A stretch of 64,000 nt of DNA, from the NCBI RefSeq assembly GCF_014333425.1, contig NZ_JACRYT010000008.1, positions 62,001 to 126,000 on the forward strand, read 5' to 3'. Below the pieces are notes generated by a model. That model was not told where the DNA came from and did not search any database. It worked only from the letters and a program-made list of their open reading frames with translations. This document shows, piece after piece, positions 16,849 through 25,089 of this stretch (position 1 is its first letter; every line of letters begins with the position of its first letter). Made by a program: the position numbers and the translations under genes. The DNA is from Zhenpiania hominis. Its GTDB lineage: Bacteria > Bacillota > Clostridia > Peptostreptococcales > Anaerovoracaceae.

Positions 16849-18236
16849 AAGGCTTTAATCGCGTCTGTCAGCCGCTTTACGCCGACAACCCGGATTCCGG
16901 AACTGTCCGCGTCTTTCAGCTTCACCGCGTTTTTTTCCGGCAGCAGGATTCGTTCAAATCCCATTCGCGCCGCCTCCCTGACGATCTTTTCGCTGTTCTG
17001 CACCGATCGCAAATCACCGGTGAGGCCGATTTCTCCGATGGCAATCGTTTTTCCGGAGCATGGAATTCCCTTGCAGGTCGAATAAATCGCCAGAGCGACT
17101 GCCAGATCCACGGAAGTGCCTTCCGGCCTGAGTCCGCCTACAATATTCACATAGATATCCTGGTTGATAAGAGAAAGTCCCGCTTTTCTCTCCAAGACTG
17201 CCAGAATCATATTGAGCCGTGAAAGATCCACTCCGATGGCAGAGCGTCTGGCGAACCCCACATTGGTGGGCGCCGCCAAAGCCTGCACTTCCAATAGCAG
17301 CGGCCTTGTTCCCTCGTATACGGCACCTGCCATGGAGCCCTCCGCTCCGTCTTCCATCCCCTCAAGAAAGCTTTTGGATAAATTCTCAATTTCGATCAGC
17401 CCTTCTTCCGCCATTTCAAAGGCTCCGATCTCACTGGTTGTCCCGAAACGGTTTTTAAACGCCCTGAGAATCCGCAGCTCCTGATTGCGCTCCCCGGTGA
17501 AATGAAGTACGCAGTCCACCAGGTGTTCTACAATTTTCGGCCCTGCCAGTTCACCGCTCTTTGTTACATGGGCTACAATAAAAATAGGAATATTATACGT
17601 TTTTCCAACCCGCATCAGTTCGTTTCCACAGGCCCTCACCTGGGAAACGCTGCCCGGCGCCGAGTCCAGCGCTTCCATATACATGGTCTGAATCGAGTCA
17701 ATGATAACAAAGGTCGGATTGAGTTCTTCCGCGATTGCCGCCACATTCTCCATATTGGTCTCCGAAAGGATGAACAGGTTATCCGGCACTTCTCTGCACA
17801 CCCGATCCGCCCGCATTTTGATCTGATCTTCAGATTCCTCACCGGAAACATAAAGTACCTTTCCATATTTCCTGGCGATATGGGAAGCTGCCTGAATGAT
17901 GATGGTAGACTTTCCGATACCAGGCTCACCGGAAATCAGTGTTAAAGAACCTTTTACCATTCCGCCCCCCAAAACCCGGTTCAGTTCGCCGATTCCGGTA
18001 TCCATTCTCGTATAGCTTCCCGACTTTACCTCCGTAAGTTTGGAAGGCCGATTTTTCGTTCTTCCGGAAGAATCTACCGTGAGACCGCCCCGCCTTCTTG
18101 TATCACTGCCGGAAGCCGGGAGCACCTTTTCCTCCACCATGCTGTTCCACGCGCCGCACACACACTGCCCCTGCCACTTGGGGCTTTCATATCCGCATTC
18201 CTGACAGACGAACACCGTCTTCGCTTTTTTCGCCAT
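16845..18236 (-). CDS. radA: DNA repair protein RadA (Sms)
   Basis: 463 residues. An N-terminal zinc finger with Cys11, Cys14, Cys25 and Cys27, the last pair CxC rather than the usual CxxC. RecA-like ATPase with Walker A GEPGIGKST (103-111). The RadA-specific KNRFG motif is at 261-265. The C-terminal Lon-protease-like domain (about 290-463) carries VGGLRPEGTSVDLAVALAI. RadA is a DnaB-type helicase that drives branch migration during recombination. AAGGATGG precedes the ATG. A minus-strand TATAAT lies at 18273-18268. Convergent with thiD and divergent from the Rpn gene. Confidence 0.95.
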   Translation of the reverse strand: MAKKAKTVFVCQECGYESPKWQGQCVCGAWNSMVEEKVLPASGSDTRRRGGLTVDSSGRTKNRPSKLTEVKSGSYTRMDTGIGELNRVLGGGMVKGSLTLISGEPGIGKSTIIIQAASHIARKYGKVLYVSGEESEDQIKMRADRVCREVPDNLFILSETNMENVAAIAEELNPTFVIIDSIQTMYMEALDSAPGSVSQVRACGNELMRVGKTYNIPIFIVAHVTKSGELAGPKIVEHLVDCVLHFTGERNQELRILRAFKNRFGTTSEIGAFEMAEEGLIEIENLSKSFLEGMEDGAEGSMAGAVYEGTRPLLLEVQALAAPTNVGFARRSAIGVDLSRLNMILAVLERKAGLSLINQDIYVNIVGGLRPEGTSVDLAVALAIYSTCKGIPCSGKTIAIGEIGLTGDLRSVQNSEKIVREAARMGFERILLPEKNAVKLKDADSSGIRVVGVKRLTDAIKAF

Positions 18237-18301
18237 ATTCCATTACCATCCTTTTGTTGTTTTTTCCATTATATCATATATATAGGTAAATGAAATCGTT
18301 C

Positions 18302-18330
18302 TTGACATATATTTCCACATGTTATATTAT
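18302..18330 (+). promoter_or_regulatory. Promoter of the Rpn nuclease gene
   Basis: TTGACA (18302-18307), 17-bp spacer, TATTAT (18325-18330). Transcription from about 18337 would make an ATG at 18339 leaderless and supports the TTG start at 18381. Confidence 0.75.
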
Positions 18331-18380
18331 GGAAATATATGGAATCCACTAGAATGAATATACCTTTGGGAGGAAACAGC

Positions 18381-19388
18381 TTGTACTTTCAGACGTTTCA
18401 TTTTATAATTAAAGAAGACACCATCCCTTACCGTACAAACCGGAACTTTAAGGATCGAATGTTTCAGTTTCTGTTCAGCGAAAAGGACGCGGCCTGGGAA
18501 TTATTCTGCGCCTTGGAAGGGGACGAGTTTATGGAAAAGGGCGACGCGGGCCGACTGGAAATTGTAACATTGCGCGACGCGGTCGGCAATAAAAAATTAA
18601 ACGATTTGGCCTATCAATATGACCTTCTGCTTCTGTCCATTGTAGAGCACCAGTCGACCTGGAGCGAAAATATGCCGCTTCGGGAGCTGGCTTATCTGGG
18701 ACGAACCTACGAAAAGATACTGGACAATCGCAGAGTTTATGAAAGGCGGCTTTACCGAATTCCCTCCCCTCATTTCTACGTTCTTTATAACGGAGATGAA
18801 GACCGGCCGCTTGAAGTCATTCAAAGGCTGTCAGACGCGTATCTGCTGCCGGAACATACGCCTTGGGCTGACTTAATGGTAAAAGTCATCAATATCAACT
18901 ATCAGAAACAGCATCCGATTTTATCCCGGAGCAAAACACTCCGAGAGTACGCTCTTTTTGTGGACACTGTGCGACAAAATCGAAAGCAGTACGGAATGAA
19001 CCGGGATGAGGCAATTCAAAATGCCGTGCACAGCTGTGTGGAACGGGGCATCTTGAAAAATTTTTTAGAAACCCATGGAAGCGAGGTGGAAAATATGTTT
19101 ACACTTGGAATTTCTGAAGAAGAATTTTTCCAGATTCGTCTGAAGGAATACGGAGAAGAGCTGGCGGAGGAACTGGCGGAAGAAAAAGCAAAAGTGCTTG
19201 CGGAAGAAAAAGCGAGGGTTCTTGCAGAAGAAAAAGCGAAAGTGCTAGCGGAGAAAAAAGCGAAAGCTATGACTGATGAAAAGCTAAAGCAAATTGTGAG
19301 CAGAATGGCAGCCGATGGCTTCCCCCCGGCTCAGATCGCGAAACTGACAGAGCTTCCGCAGGCAACGGTAGCTGCCTATATAAAATAG
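18381..19388 (+). CDS. Rpn family (PD-(D/E)XK) recombination-promoting nuclease / transposase-like protein
   Basis: 335 residues from a TTG at 18381, chosen because GGGAGG stands 7 bp upstream; ATGs at 18339 and 18354 lack a ribosome site and sit at or just after the transcription start. The N-terminal nuclease domain shows YRTNRNFKDRMFQFLFS and the catalytic pattern LNDLAYQYDLLLLSIVEHQST with Asp75, Glu89 and Gln91. The C-terminus (about 250-280) is a run of eight-residue AEEKAKVL repeats, then a small helix-turn-helix-like tail (PPAQIAKLTELPQATVAAYIK). Rpn proteins are DNA endonucleases; several act as anti-phage toxins held in check by a separately translated C-terminal fragment. The same design appears here (see 19095-19388). 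Convergent with the TerC pair, 9 bp apart. Confidence 0.82.
   Translation: MYFQTFHFIIKEDTIPYRTNRNFKDRMFQFLFSEKDAAWELFCALEGDEFMEKGDAGRLEIVTLRDAVGNKKLNDLAYQYDLLLLSIVEHQSTWSENMPLRELAYLGRTYEKILDNRRVYERRLYRIPSPHFYVLYNGDEDRPLEVIQRLSDAYLLPEHTPWADLMVKVININYQKQHPILSRSKTLREYALFVDTVRQNRKQYGMNRDEAIQNAVHSCVERGILKNFLETHGSEVENMFTLGISEEEFFQIRLKEYGEELAEELAEEKAKVLAEEKARVLAEEKAKVLAEKKAKAMTDEKLKQIVSRMAADGFPPAQIAKLTELPQATVAAYIK
19095..19388 (+). CDS. Internal in-frame gene: candidate RpnS-type C-terminal antitoxin
   Basis: 97-residue product from an in-frame ATG (MFTLGISEEEF) with GAGGTGG (19083-19089) 5 bp upstream, a better ribosome site than most internal methionines would have by chance. It would contain only the helical repeat region and the C-terminal helix-turn-helix-like tail, without the nuclease. 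In the Rpn family such gene-within-gene products bind and block the full-length nuclease; that role is inferred here from family knowledge and position. Confidence 0.5.
   Translation: MFTLGISEEEFFQIRLKEYGEELAEELAEEKAKVLAEEKARVLAEEKAKVLAEKKAKAMTDEKLKQIVSRMAADGFPPAQIAKLTELPQATVAAYIK
19176..19271 (+). repeat. 24-bp tandem repeat x4 in the Rpn gene
   Basis: Four in-frame units at 19176, 19200, 19224 and 19248, encoding AEEKAKVL, AEEKARVL, AEEKAKVL and AEKKAKAM. Copy number could change by slippage, altering helix length without shifting the frame. Confidence 0.85.
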
Positions 19389-19397
19389 CTCCCTTAT

Positions 19398-20237
19398 TCA
19401 GCAGCCTTTTCGCGTCCGGCGGCCGGAGGAAAGGACTGCTGAGATGATGATACTGAGGATGAGAATGGTGCCGATTATCGCGATGGATTCAGGAATCGGC
19501 ACATACCATCCTATGGCAAGGCCCGCCAGTTTCATACCTGTAAATACCAGAATAATGGAAATTCCATATTTTACATAGGCAAAGCGATGATGAAGATGTT
19601 CCAGAACAAAATAGAACTGTCTGAGGCCCAGAATCGCGAAGATATTGGACGTATACACAATGAAAAGATCCGTTGAAACGGAAAATACTGCCGGCACAGA
19701 ATCCATGGCGAAGATAATGTCCGATCCTTCGATCAGACACAGGACCGCGAAAAGAGGAGTAAACAAGCGTTTGCCTCTCCGGTCTTTCACCAGGAACCGA
19801 TCTCCCGCCACAGCGTTTGTCATCGGAAGGACCTTTGAAATCAGCCGCAGTAGCAGGCTGTCCCGCGGATCTTTTTCCTCATCATTGCCCAGCATCTTCA
19901 GACCATTGAGCATCAGTATACCGCCGAATACATATAGGATCCATTCAAAGCGGCTCACCAGATGCACCCCAAAGAAAATAAAGAAAAAGCGCAGAATAAT
20001 CGCCCCCGCAATGCCATAACCCAGAATCCGGTGCTGGGCCTGCTCACGGATACGAAAGCTTGTGAATATGGTGAGAAAGACAAAGAGGTTATCCATGCTC
20101 AGACTCAGCTCAATCAGATAACCTCCCAGAAATTCCAGCGCTTTCTGCCTGCCTTCTAAAAAACAGATGCTGCCGCAGAAAATCATCGCCAGCAGCATCC
20201 AGAAAATCAGCCATTTCACGGATTTGAAAACTTTCAT
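19398..20237 (-). CDS. TerC family integral membrane protein, probable Mn2+ exporter (copy 2)
   Basis: 279 residues starting MKVFKSVKWLIFW. The ATG at 20237 has GAGGGAG 9 bp upstream; upstream methionines sit on or before the ribosome site. About seven to nine membrane segments. TerC motifs: GGYLIELSLSMDNLFVF (around 38-54) and EGSDIIFAMDSVPAVFSVS (around 176-194), with the acidic/Asn residues thought to coordinate metal in the membrane. Very similar to its upstream neighbour (20283), 45 bp away, so a tandem duplication. Both follow a yybP-ykoY riboswitch, and TerC proteins under that switch export manganese, probably also metallating exoenzymes. The C-terminus is short and basic. Confidence 0.88.
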   Translation of the reverse strand: MKVFKSVKWLIFWMLLAMIFCGSICFLEGRQKALEFLGGYLIELSLSMDNLFVFLTIFTSFRIREQAQHRILGYGIAGAIILRFFFIFFGVHLVSRFEWILYVFGGILMLNGLKMLGNDEEKDPRDSLLLRLISKVLPMTNAVAGDRFLVKDRRGKRLFTPLFAVLCLIEGSDIIFAMDSVPAVFSVSTDLFIVYTSNIFAILGLRQFYFVLEHLHHRFAYVKYGISIILVFTGMKLAGLAIGWYVPIPESIAIIGTILILSIIISAVLSSGRRTRKGC

Positions 20238-20282
20238 TACCATCAACTCCCTCTGTACCATTTGTATGCGGGAGCTGCCGCA

Positions 20283-21122
20283 TTATGACGGATTCGCGTT
20301 TTCCTTCTTCTTTGATACGATGGCAGACGCGATAATGCTGACCACCAGTACCGTCAGGATCACGCCAATGGAAATCGGAATGGAAATGTGCAGTCCGAAC
20401 ATCAGCCCTGCCAGCTTCACGCCGGTAAACATCAGAATTACAGCCACGCCATATTTTACATACTGGAATCGCTCGTGCAGATGTTCTAGAACGAAATAAA
20501 GCTGCCGCAGTCCCAGAATCGCGAAGATATTGGAGGTATACACGATCAGCAGATCGGTGGATACGGAAAAGACCGCCGGAACCGAGTCAATGGCAAAAAG
20601 AATATCCGATCCCTCAATCAGGCAGAGTACCGCGAACAGCGGCGTAAACAGCCGTTTTCCGCCCTCTTTTACCATGAACTTTTCTCCTCTGAATTCTTTT
20701 GTCATGGGGAGGACTTTCGCGACCAACCTTATAATGCGGCTGTCATGGGGATCTTTTTCCTCTTCCTTTTTAAACATCTTGATCCCGTTAAAAATCAGAA
20801 TCGCGCCGAATATGTACAGTACCCACTCAAACAGACTGACGATTTTCACTCCGAAGAAAATGAAAATAAATCGCAGGATAATCGCTCCGGCGATTCCATA
20901 CCCCAGAACCCGATGCTGGGCATGTTCCCGGATTCCGTAGCTCATAAAAATCGTAATAAATACGAAAAGATTGTCCACACTCAGGCTGAGTTCAATCAGA
21001 TACCCTCCCAAAAATTCCAGCGCTTTCTGATACCCTAAAAAGTACCAGATTCCAAGGCAGAAAAGCATGGCAAGAACAATCCAGAAAATAACCCACTTTA
21101 AAGACTTCAAAACATGTTTCAA
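20283..21122 (-). CDS. TerC family integral membrane protein, probable Mn2+ exporter (copy 1)
   Basis: About 279 residues. The start is uncertain. A GTG at 21134 abuts the AGGAG, while a TTG at 21122 has the AGGAG about 11 bp upstream and gives MKHVLKSLKWVIFW, aligning with the start of the second copy; I chose the TTG. The same TerC motifs (GGYLIELSLSVDNLFVF and EGSDILFAIDSVPAVFSVS) and membrane layout as its paralogue are visible. It is the first gene behind the Mn2+ riboswitch and terminator (21155-21277), so the pair should be switched on when manganese is high. A role in tellurium resistance, which gave the family its name, is less likely here. Confidence 0.88.
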   Translation of the reverse strand: MKHVLKSLKWVIFWIVLAMLFCLGIWYFLGYQKALEFLGGYLIELSLSVDNLFVFITIFMSYGIREHAQHRVLGYGIAGAIILRFIFIFFGVKIVSLFEWVLYIFGAILIFNGIKMFKKEEEKDPHDSRIIRLVAKVLPMTKEFRGEKFMVKEGGKRLFTPLFAVLCLIEGSDILFAIDSVPAVFSVSTDLLIVYTSNIFAILGLRQLYFVLEHLHERFQYVKYGVAVILMFTGVKLAGLMFGLHISIPISIGVILTVLVVSIIASAIVSKKKENANPS

Positions 21123-21154
21123 CGATTCGTACACTCCTCTCTTTCCCGGGGCTG

Positions 21155-21200
21155 AAAAAAGACCTTAATGTTCCCTTATTCAAGAGAAAACATTAAGGTC
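21155..21200 (-). terminator. Terminator of the Mn2+ riboswitch
   Basis: Minus strand: GACCTTAATGTT (21200-21189) pairs perfectly with AACATTAAGGTC (21172-21161), followed by TTTTTT. Its 5' arm reuses the AGACCTT end of the aptamer, so aptamer folding and termination exclude each other: metal binding should allow read-through. Confidence 0.93.
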
Positions 21201-21277
21201 TCGCTATCCTTTCGGAGAATAGAACCAGGCTGCTTTTGCCGATTGTTGATTCTATTGCTTGTAAGCTACTCCCCTTT
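21194..21277 (-). ncRNA. yybP-ykoY manganese riboswitch
   Basis: Minus strand begins AAAGGGGAGTAGC (21277-21265), has the CCGAAAGGATAGC segment, and ends GCGAGACCTT (to 21194). These are the conserved 5' GGGGAGUAGC and 3' GAGACCUU of the class. It lies between the EF-G paralogue and the TerC pair and controls the latter. Confidence 0.9.
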
Positions 21278-21300
21278 TTGTCTGTGTTGTTTTAATACGC

Positions 21301-23256
21301 TTATTTCTCTTCCGCGTTGTACGCGTCGATGATCTTCTGCGCAATCTGCGCGGGAACTTCCTCGTACCGCTCAAATTTCATAGTGAATGTCCCTCTCGCC
21401 TGCGTCATAGCTCTGAGGGTAATGGCGTAATCGAAAAGCTCTGCCTGCGGCGCCTCCGCCATCAGTTTCTGGCTGCCGTCCTGCTGCGGTTCCATACCCA
21501 GAATTTTGCCTCTTCTCTTATTCATATCACCCATTACATCGCCCATGTATTCATCCGGCACGAAAATATCCAGATGCATTACCGGTTCCAGGAGTACCGG
21601 TTTTGCCTCTTTAATTCCCTTTTTAAATGCCAGGGAAGCCGCGATTTTAAATGCCATTTCGTTGGAGTCAACATCATGGTAAGAGCCATCATAAAGCTCC
21701 GCCTTGACATTCACAACTTTGCATCCCGCGAGAGGTCCTTTTTCCATGGACTCGATCAGGCCTTTTTCAACAGCCGGAACATAGTTCTTCGGAATCGCGC
21801 CGCCAAACAGAGATTCTGTGAACTCAAATTCCTGTTCGGAAGGTGAGAATTTAATATGAACGTCTCCGTACTGGCCCGCGCCGCCGGACTGTTTTTTATG
21901 TTTTCCCTGAACATCGGAAGTCCCCTTGATGGTTTCACGGTAAGCGATTTTCTGTGGCACCGTCTTCACCTGAACGCCAAAGCGATCCTTCAGCTTTGCC
22001 ATGATGATGTTCAGCTGCATTTCGCCCTGTCCGCCCAGCAGTGTCTGATGGGTTTCATTATTTCTCTCTACCACAAAGGACGGGTCTTCTTCTCTCAGTC
22101 TCGTCAGAGAAGTAAAGATTTTATCCTCATCCTTTTTGTCTACCGGCTCAATGGCCACATAAAGAGATGGCGTCGGGAAGTCCAGCGGCAGATAGCGGAT
22201 AATATCATTTTTATCACAGAGCGTGTCCCCGGACAGGGTATGCTGCAGTTTCGCCACCGCTACGATATCTCCCGCTTCCGCGTAATCCAGTTCCTGCTGT
22301 TCTTTCCCGCGAAGGAAGAACAGTTTTCCCAGTTTTTCCATCTTCCCGGTCCGGTCGTTTAAGATTTCCATACCGGAAGTCAGTTTTCCGGTTACTACTT
22401 TCATAACCGAAATCTTGCCTACAAACGGGTCAACGATGGTCTTAAATACAAAGGCGGATGGAGAAGCGTCCACAACGCACATCCGTTCCACCGGCTCGTT
22501 TTTATCGTTAAAGCCCTTATATGGTCCGTGCTGCAGCGGTGTCGGAACATAAGTAATCAGCAGATCCAGAAGGCCCTCGATTCCGTGTCCCAGGGAGAAC
22601 GCCGAAGAACATACCGGAACGATCCCTCCCTCGGAGATACCCTTTACCAGTCCTTTTTTGATTTCTTCATCGCTGAAGTTGTCTCCGTTAAAATATTTTT
22701 CCATCAGCTCATCGTCTGTCATGGCGATGGCTTCTTTCAGTTCCTCGTCAATATCAGCAGTCAGCGGCCAGCTGAACGGGATCAGCGTATCGCCGAATTT
22801 TGCTTTCAGTTCGTCAAAGGTCTTGTAAAAATCAAACTCATCCTTGTCCCGTTTATTGATTACGATAAATCTAGGCATCTTGTAACGTTCACAAGCTTTC
22901 CACGCATGCTCGGTTCCCACCTGAATTCCCGCACCGGCGTCGACCAGAATTACTGCGGCTTCTGACGCTCTGAGCGCAGCGTTTACTTCTCCGATAAAAT
23001 CGAAGTATCCCGGCGTATCGATGAAATTAATCTTATCACCTTTCCACTCTACCGGAACGATGGAGGTGTTGATGGAAAATCCCTTTTCAATTTCCATTTT
23101 GTCGTAGTCGGAAACCGTATTTCCATCTTCCACTTTTCCCAGTCTGTCAATTACTCCTGTAGCCAGAAGCGCCGATTCCAGGAAGGTAGTTTTCCCGCAT
23201 CCGCCATGTCCAACAAGTGCAACATTTCTGATTGTCTCGCTTGTATAGCCTTTCAT
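21301..23256 (-). CDS. EF-G-like translational GTPase (FusA paralogue)
   Basis: 651 residues, shorter than canonical EF-G (about 690). G1 GHGGCGKTTF (16-25), G3 DTPG and G4 NKRD are present, followed by EF-G domains II-V (LLGGQGEMQLNI, the GGAGQYGDVHIKFSP domain IV strand, and the C-terminal RRGKILGMEP). The NKRD in place of NKMD and the divergent effector region (FSINTSIVPVEW) mark a paralogue, like the second EF-G-like proteins of Clostridia and Bacillus, rather than the main translocase. Its cellular role is not known. AGGAGG precedes the ATG and it has its own promoter at 23324-23296. Confidence 0.85.
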   Translation of the reverse strand: MKGYTSETIRNVALVGHGGCGKTTFLESALLATGVIDRLGKVEDGNTVSDYDKMEIEKGFSINTSIVPVEWKGDKINFIDTPGYFDFIGEVNAALRASEAAVILVDAGAGIQVGTEHAWKACERYKMPRFIVINKRDKDEFDFYKTFDELKAKFGDTLIPFSWPLTADIDEELKEAIAMTDDELMEKYFNGDNFSDEEIKKGLVKGISEGGIVPVCSSAFSLGHGIEGLLDLLITYVPTPLQHGPYKGFNDKNEPVERMCVVDASPSAFVFKTIVDPFVGKISVMKVVTGKLTSGMEILNDRTGKMEKLGKLFFLRGKEQQELDYAEAGDIVAVAKLQHTLSGDTLCDKNDIIRYLPLDFPTPSLYVAIEPVDKKDEDKIFTSLTRLREEDPSFVVERNNETHQTLLGGQGEMQLNIIMAKLKDRFGVQVKTVPQKIAYRETIKGTSDVQGKHKKQSGGAGQYGDVHIKFSPSEQEFEFTESLFGGAIPKNYVPAVEKGLIESMEKGPLAGCKVVNVKAELYDGSYHDVDSNEMAFKIAASLAFKKGIKEAKPVLLEPVMHLDIFVPDEYMGDVMGDMNKRRGKILGMEPQQDGSQKLMAEAPQAELFDYAITLRAMTQARGTFTMKFERYEEVPAQIAQKIIDAYNAEEK

Positions 23257-23295
23257 ATTAAGACCTCCTAAATCTCTTTTTTCAGTAATGGTAAT

Positions 23296-23324
23296 ATTAT
23301 AGCATTGTTGCGATTTGATAGCAA
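23296..23324 (-). promoter_or_regulatory. Promoter of the EF-G paralogue
   Basis: Minus strand TTGCTA (23324-23319), 17-bp spacer, TATAAT (23301-23296); start about 35 bp before the ATG. Confidence 0.65.
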
Positions 23325-23502
23325 TAAAACGTACTCATATTTTCTGAATTTTATATAAAAAGGAGCAAGGACACAGCAGAAAAACACAACTGCGTTCTCT
23401 GCCGCACCCTTGCGGATGAAAAGGCATATTCATGACTTGAAAATCTTCGAACTCAAACACGCCGACATGGCTTTCCCAGCCTGTATGCGCTGCTTTTCTG
23501 AT

Positions 23503-23535
23503 AAAAAAAGCTTCCCTTCTCTGAAGAAAGGAAGC
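23503..23535 (-). terminator. Terminator downstream of the cobalamin riboswitch
   Basis: Minus strand GCTTCC (23535-23530) and GGAAGC arms with extra TTCTT-type pairing between, followed by TTTTTTT (23509-23503). Confidence 0.85.
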
Positions 23536-23602
23536 GAACGATTTCTCGATACAAAAAATTTTTCATCTTCCTGCCCAAAGATTTGATTGGTTCTATTCCA
23601 TA

Positions 23603-23745
23603 AAGCGAAGTCTCCTGACTTGCGGTTCAACCTCTGGAGCGCCTTCTCACCCTGCGGTAATGGCCGTCTGCTCCGTTGTCCCCGCTTACAGTAGGGGCAA
23701 GCCTGCGCCGGATTTTCACCGGCTTCCTTCCACTTTGGGAAACGT
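23603..23745 (-). ncRNA. Cobalamin (B12) riboswitch without an obvious target gene
   Basis: Minus strand reads GGAAGCCGGTGAAAATCCGG, then the CTACTGTAAGCGGGG region, and ends with the B12 box AAGTCAGGAGACTTCGC. These are the conserved core elements in the right order. It has a promoter (23792-23764) and a terminator (23535-23503), but the next gene leftward is the EF-G paralogue, 350 bp away with its own promoter. Either the regulated gene was lost, or the RNA itself acts, or it modulates read-through into the EF-G paralogue. Confidence 0.92.
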
Positions 23746-23763
23746 ATTTCTTTTTATAGGGTT

Positions 23764-23792
23764 AGTATACCGCAGATGTCCGGGTTTGTCTA
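23764..23792 (-). promoter_or_regulatory. Promoter of the cobalamin riboswitch transcript
   Basis: Minus strand TAGACA (23792-23787), 17-bp spacer, TATACT (23769-23764); transcription would start about 10-15 bp before the aptamer. Confidence 0.6.
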
Positions 23793-23898
23793 TTCTTTTT
23801 TCAAAAGTAATCGATTATCTCAAAAAAATAATGCCCTTAAGGTCCTCCCTTGGTCCAGTATCTGCTTTGATTTTATATATGAAATGAGGCGCCTATTT

Positions 23899-25062
23899 TT
23901 ATTCAAATGCCCACAAAAGGATTTCCTCTATGTCTTTTTCCGTCAGTTTACATGGGTTTGCCGCAAGTAAGCGGTATTCCATGGTTCCCTTTATAATTTC
24001 CGGAAACATTTCTTTTGTAACACCTACCTCTTTCAATTTCATCGGTACATTCAGATCCTTCGTCAGTTGGAAAACAGCGTCAACTGCAGCCTGAGCCGCC
24101 CGGCGCTCCGTCATATTATCGGTGTTTTCTCCTAGAGCCTGCGCGATTTGCCTGAATTTTTTCAGATTCCCGACCATGTTTCGCTGCATGCAGTATGGCA
24201 GCAGCAGAGCATTCGCCGTGCCATGGGCTACATGGGCCACCGCGCCGATGGTCTGGGCAATCCCATGAACCACGCCCAGTCCTCCGTTGAGAAACGCGGC
24301 TCCCGCGATGGTGCTGGCAAGAGCCATATTAGTCCGCGCCTGCAGATTACTGCCGTCGGAAACCGCGGTCCGGAGATTTTCCCCGATCATCCGGATGGCT
24401 GCAATGCCCATAGCGTCACTGATGGGCTCCGCGTTCAGGGAGACATAGGATTCAATGGCATGGGTCAGAGCGTCCATGCCGGTTGTCGCTGTAATAAAGG
24501 GCGGCATGCCCACATGCAGCGACGGATCAATCAGCGTCATTTTGGGGATCAGATTTTCATGAGTGACCGAAACCTTCGTCTGCTCCTGATTATTGGTAAT
24601 GACCGAAGCAGCCGTCATTTCGCTGCCCGTCCCCGCGGTTGTCGGGATACAGATCAGCGGCAGAATGGGATTCTCCACCTGCATGTTGCCGCCGAAAAGA
24701 TAGTCCCTTACAGAACCTTCATGGGTCTGAAGCATGCACATGGCCTTGGCAGTATCAATAGGGCTTCCGCCTCCCACCGCCACGACCACATCCGCGCCGC
24801 TTTGCCTTAAAATATCCGCCGCTTCGTCGACCACCTCAATGGTAGGATCCGGAATCAGAGCGTCATAAACCTGATAGGGGAACCCTTCCTGAGCCAGAGC
24901 GTTTGTAATTTTCTCCAGAATTCCGGCAGCCACGATACCTTTATCCGTGGCGATAAACACCTTCTGAAATCCCAGTTCCTCTCTCAGAATCCTGCCCAGA
25001 TTTCCGGTAATTCCCACGCCAAAGCGCACCTTGGCCGGCATTTTGTATTCAAACTCTTTCAT
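23899..25062 (-). CDS. Iron-containing alcohol dehydrogenase
   Basis: 387 residues, a normal length for the group III family. NAD(P)-binding GGGSPID (97-103); metal ligands Asp197, His201 (GMDALTHAIE), His266 (GVVHGIAQ) and His280 (HVAHGTAN). Reversibly interconverts an alcohol and aldehyde or a hydroxy and oxo acid. It is the last gene of the 11-gene leftward operon, 27 bp after the CoA-transferase. In such company it could be a 4-hydroxybutyrate-dehydrogenase-like enzyme or an ethanol/butanol-type redox valve; the sequence alone does not decide. No clear terminator follows before the cobalamin riboswitch. Confidence 0.88.
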   Translation of the reverse strand: MKEFEYKMPAKVRFGVGITGNLGRILREELGFQKVFIATDKGIVAAGILEKITNALAQEGFPYQVYDALIPDPTIEVVDEAADILRQSGADVVVAVGGGSPIDTAKAMCMLQTHEGSVRDYLFGGNMQVENPILPLICIPTTAGTGSEMTAASVITNNQEQTKVSVTHENLIPKMTLIDPSLHVGMPPFITATTGMDALTHAIESYVSLNAEPISDAMGIAAIRMIGENLRTAVSDGSNLQARTNMALASTIAGAAFLNGGLGVVHGIAQTIGAVAHVAHGTANALLLPYCMQRNMVGNLKKFRQIAQALGENTDNMTERRAAQAAVDAVFQLTKDLNVPMKLKEVGVTKEMFPEIIKGTMEYRLLAANPCKLTEKDIEEILLWAFE

Positions 25063-25089
25063 ATCATATTCCTTTCCACAGACTGCGTT

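Larger units (their letters stand above)
23257..23602 (-). other. Gap between the cobalamin riboswitch and the EF-G paralogue
   Basis: About 345 bp with no credible gene; the longest minus-strand frame inside (23630-23430) runs across the riboswitch and its terminator. Contents: riboswitch terminator (23535-23503), a second imperfect hairpin with GCAAGG/CCTTGC and GCAGA/TCTGC arms and a T-rich tail (about 23416-23350), and the EF-G paralogue promoter. Confidence 0.6.

Noticed and set aside
19398-21134. Tellurite resistance operon
   Set aside because: TerC alone, under a Mn2+ riboswitch, without other ter genes; manganese handling is the better reading.
23430-23630. 66-codon minus-strand frame, possible target of the cobalamin riboswitch
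   Set aside because: It starts inside the aptamer and spans the terminator; no ribosome site and no recognisable protein.
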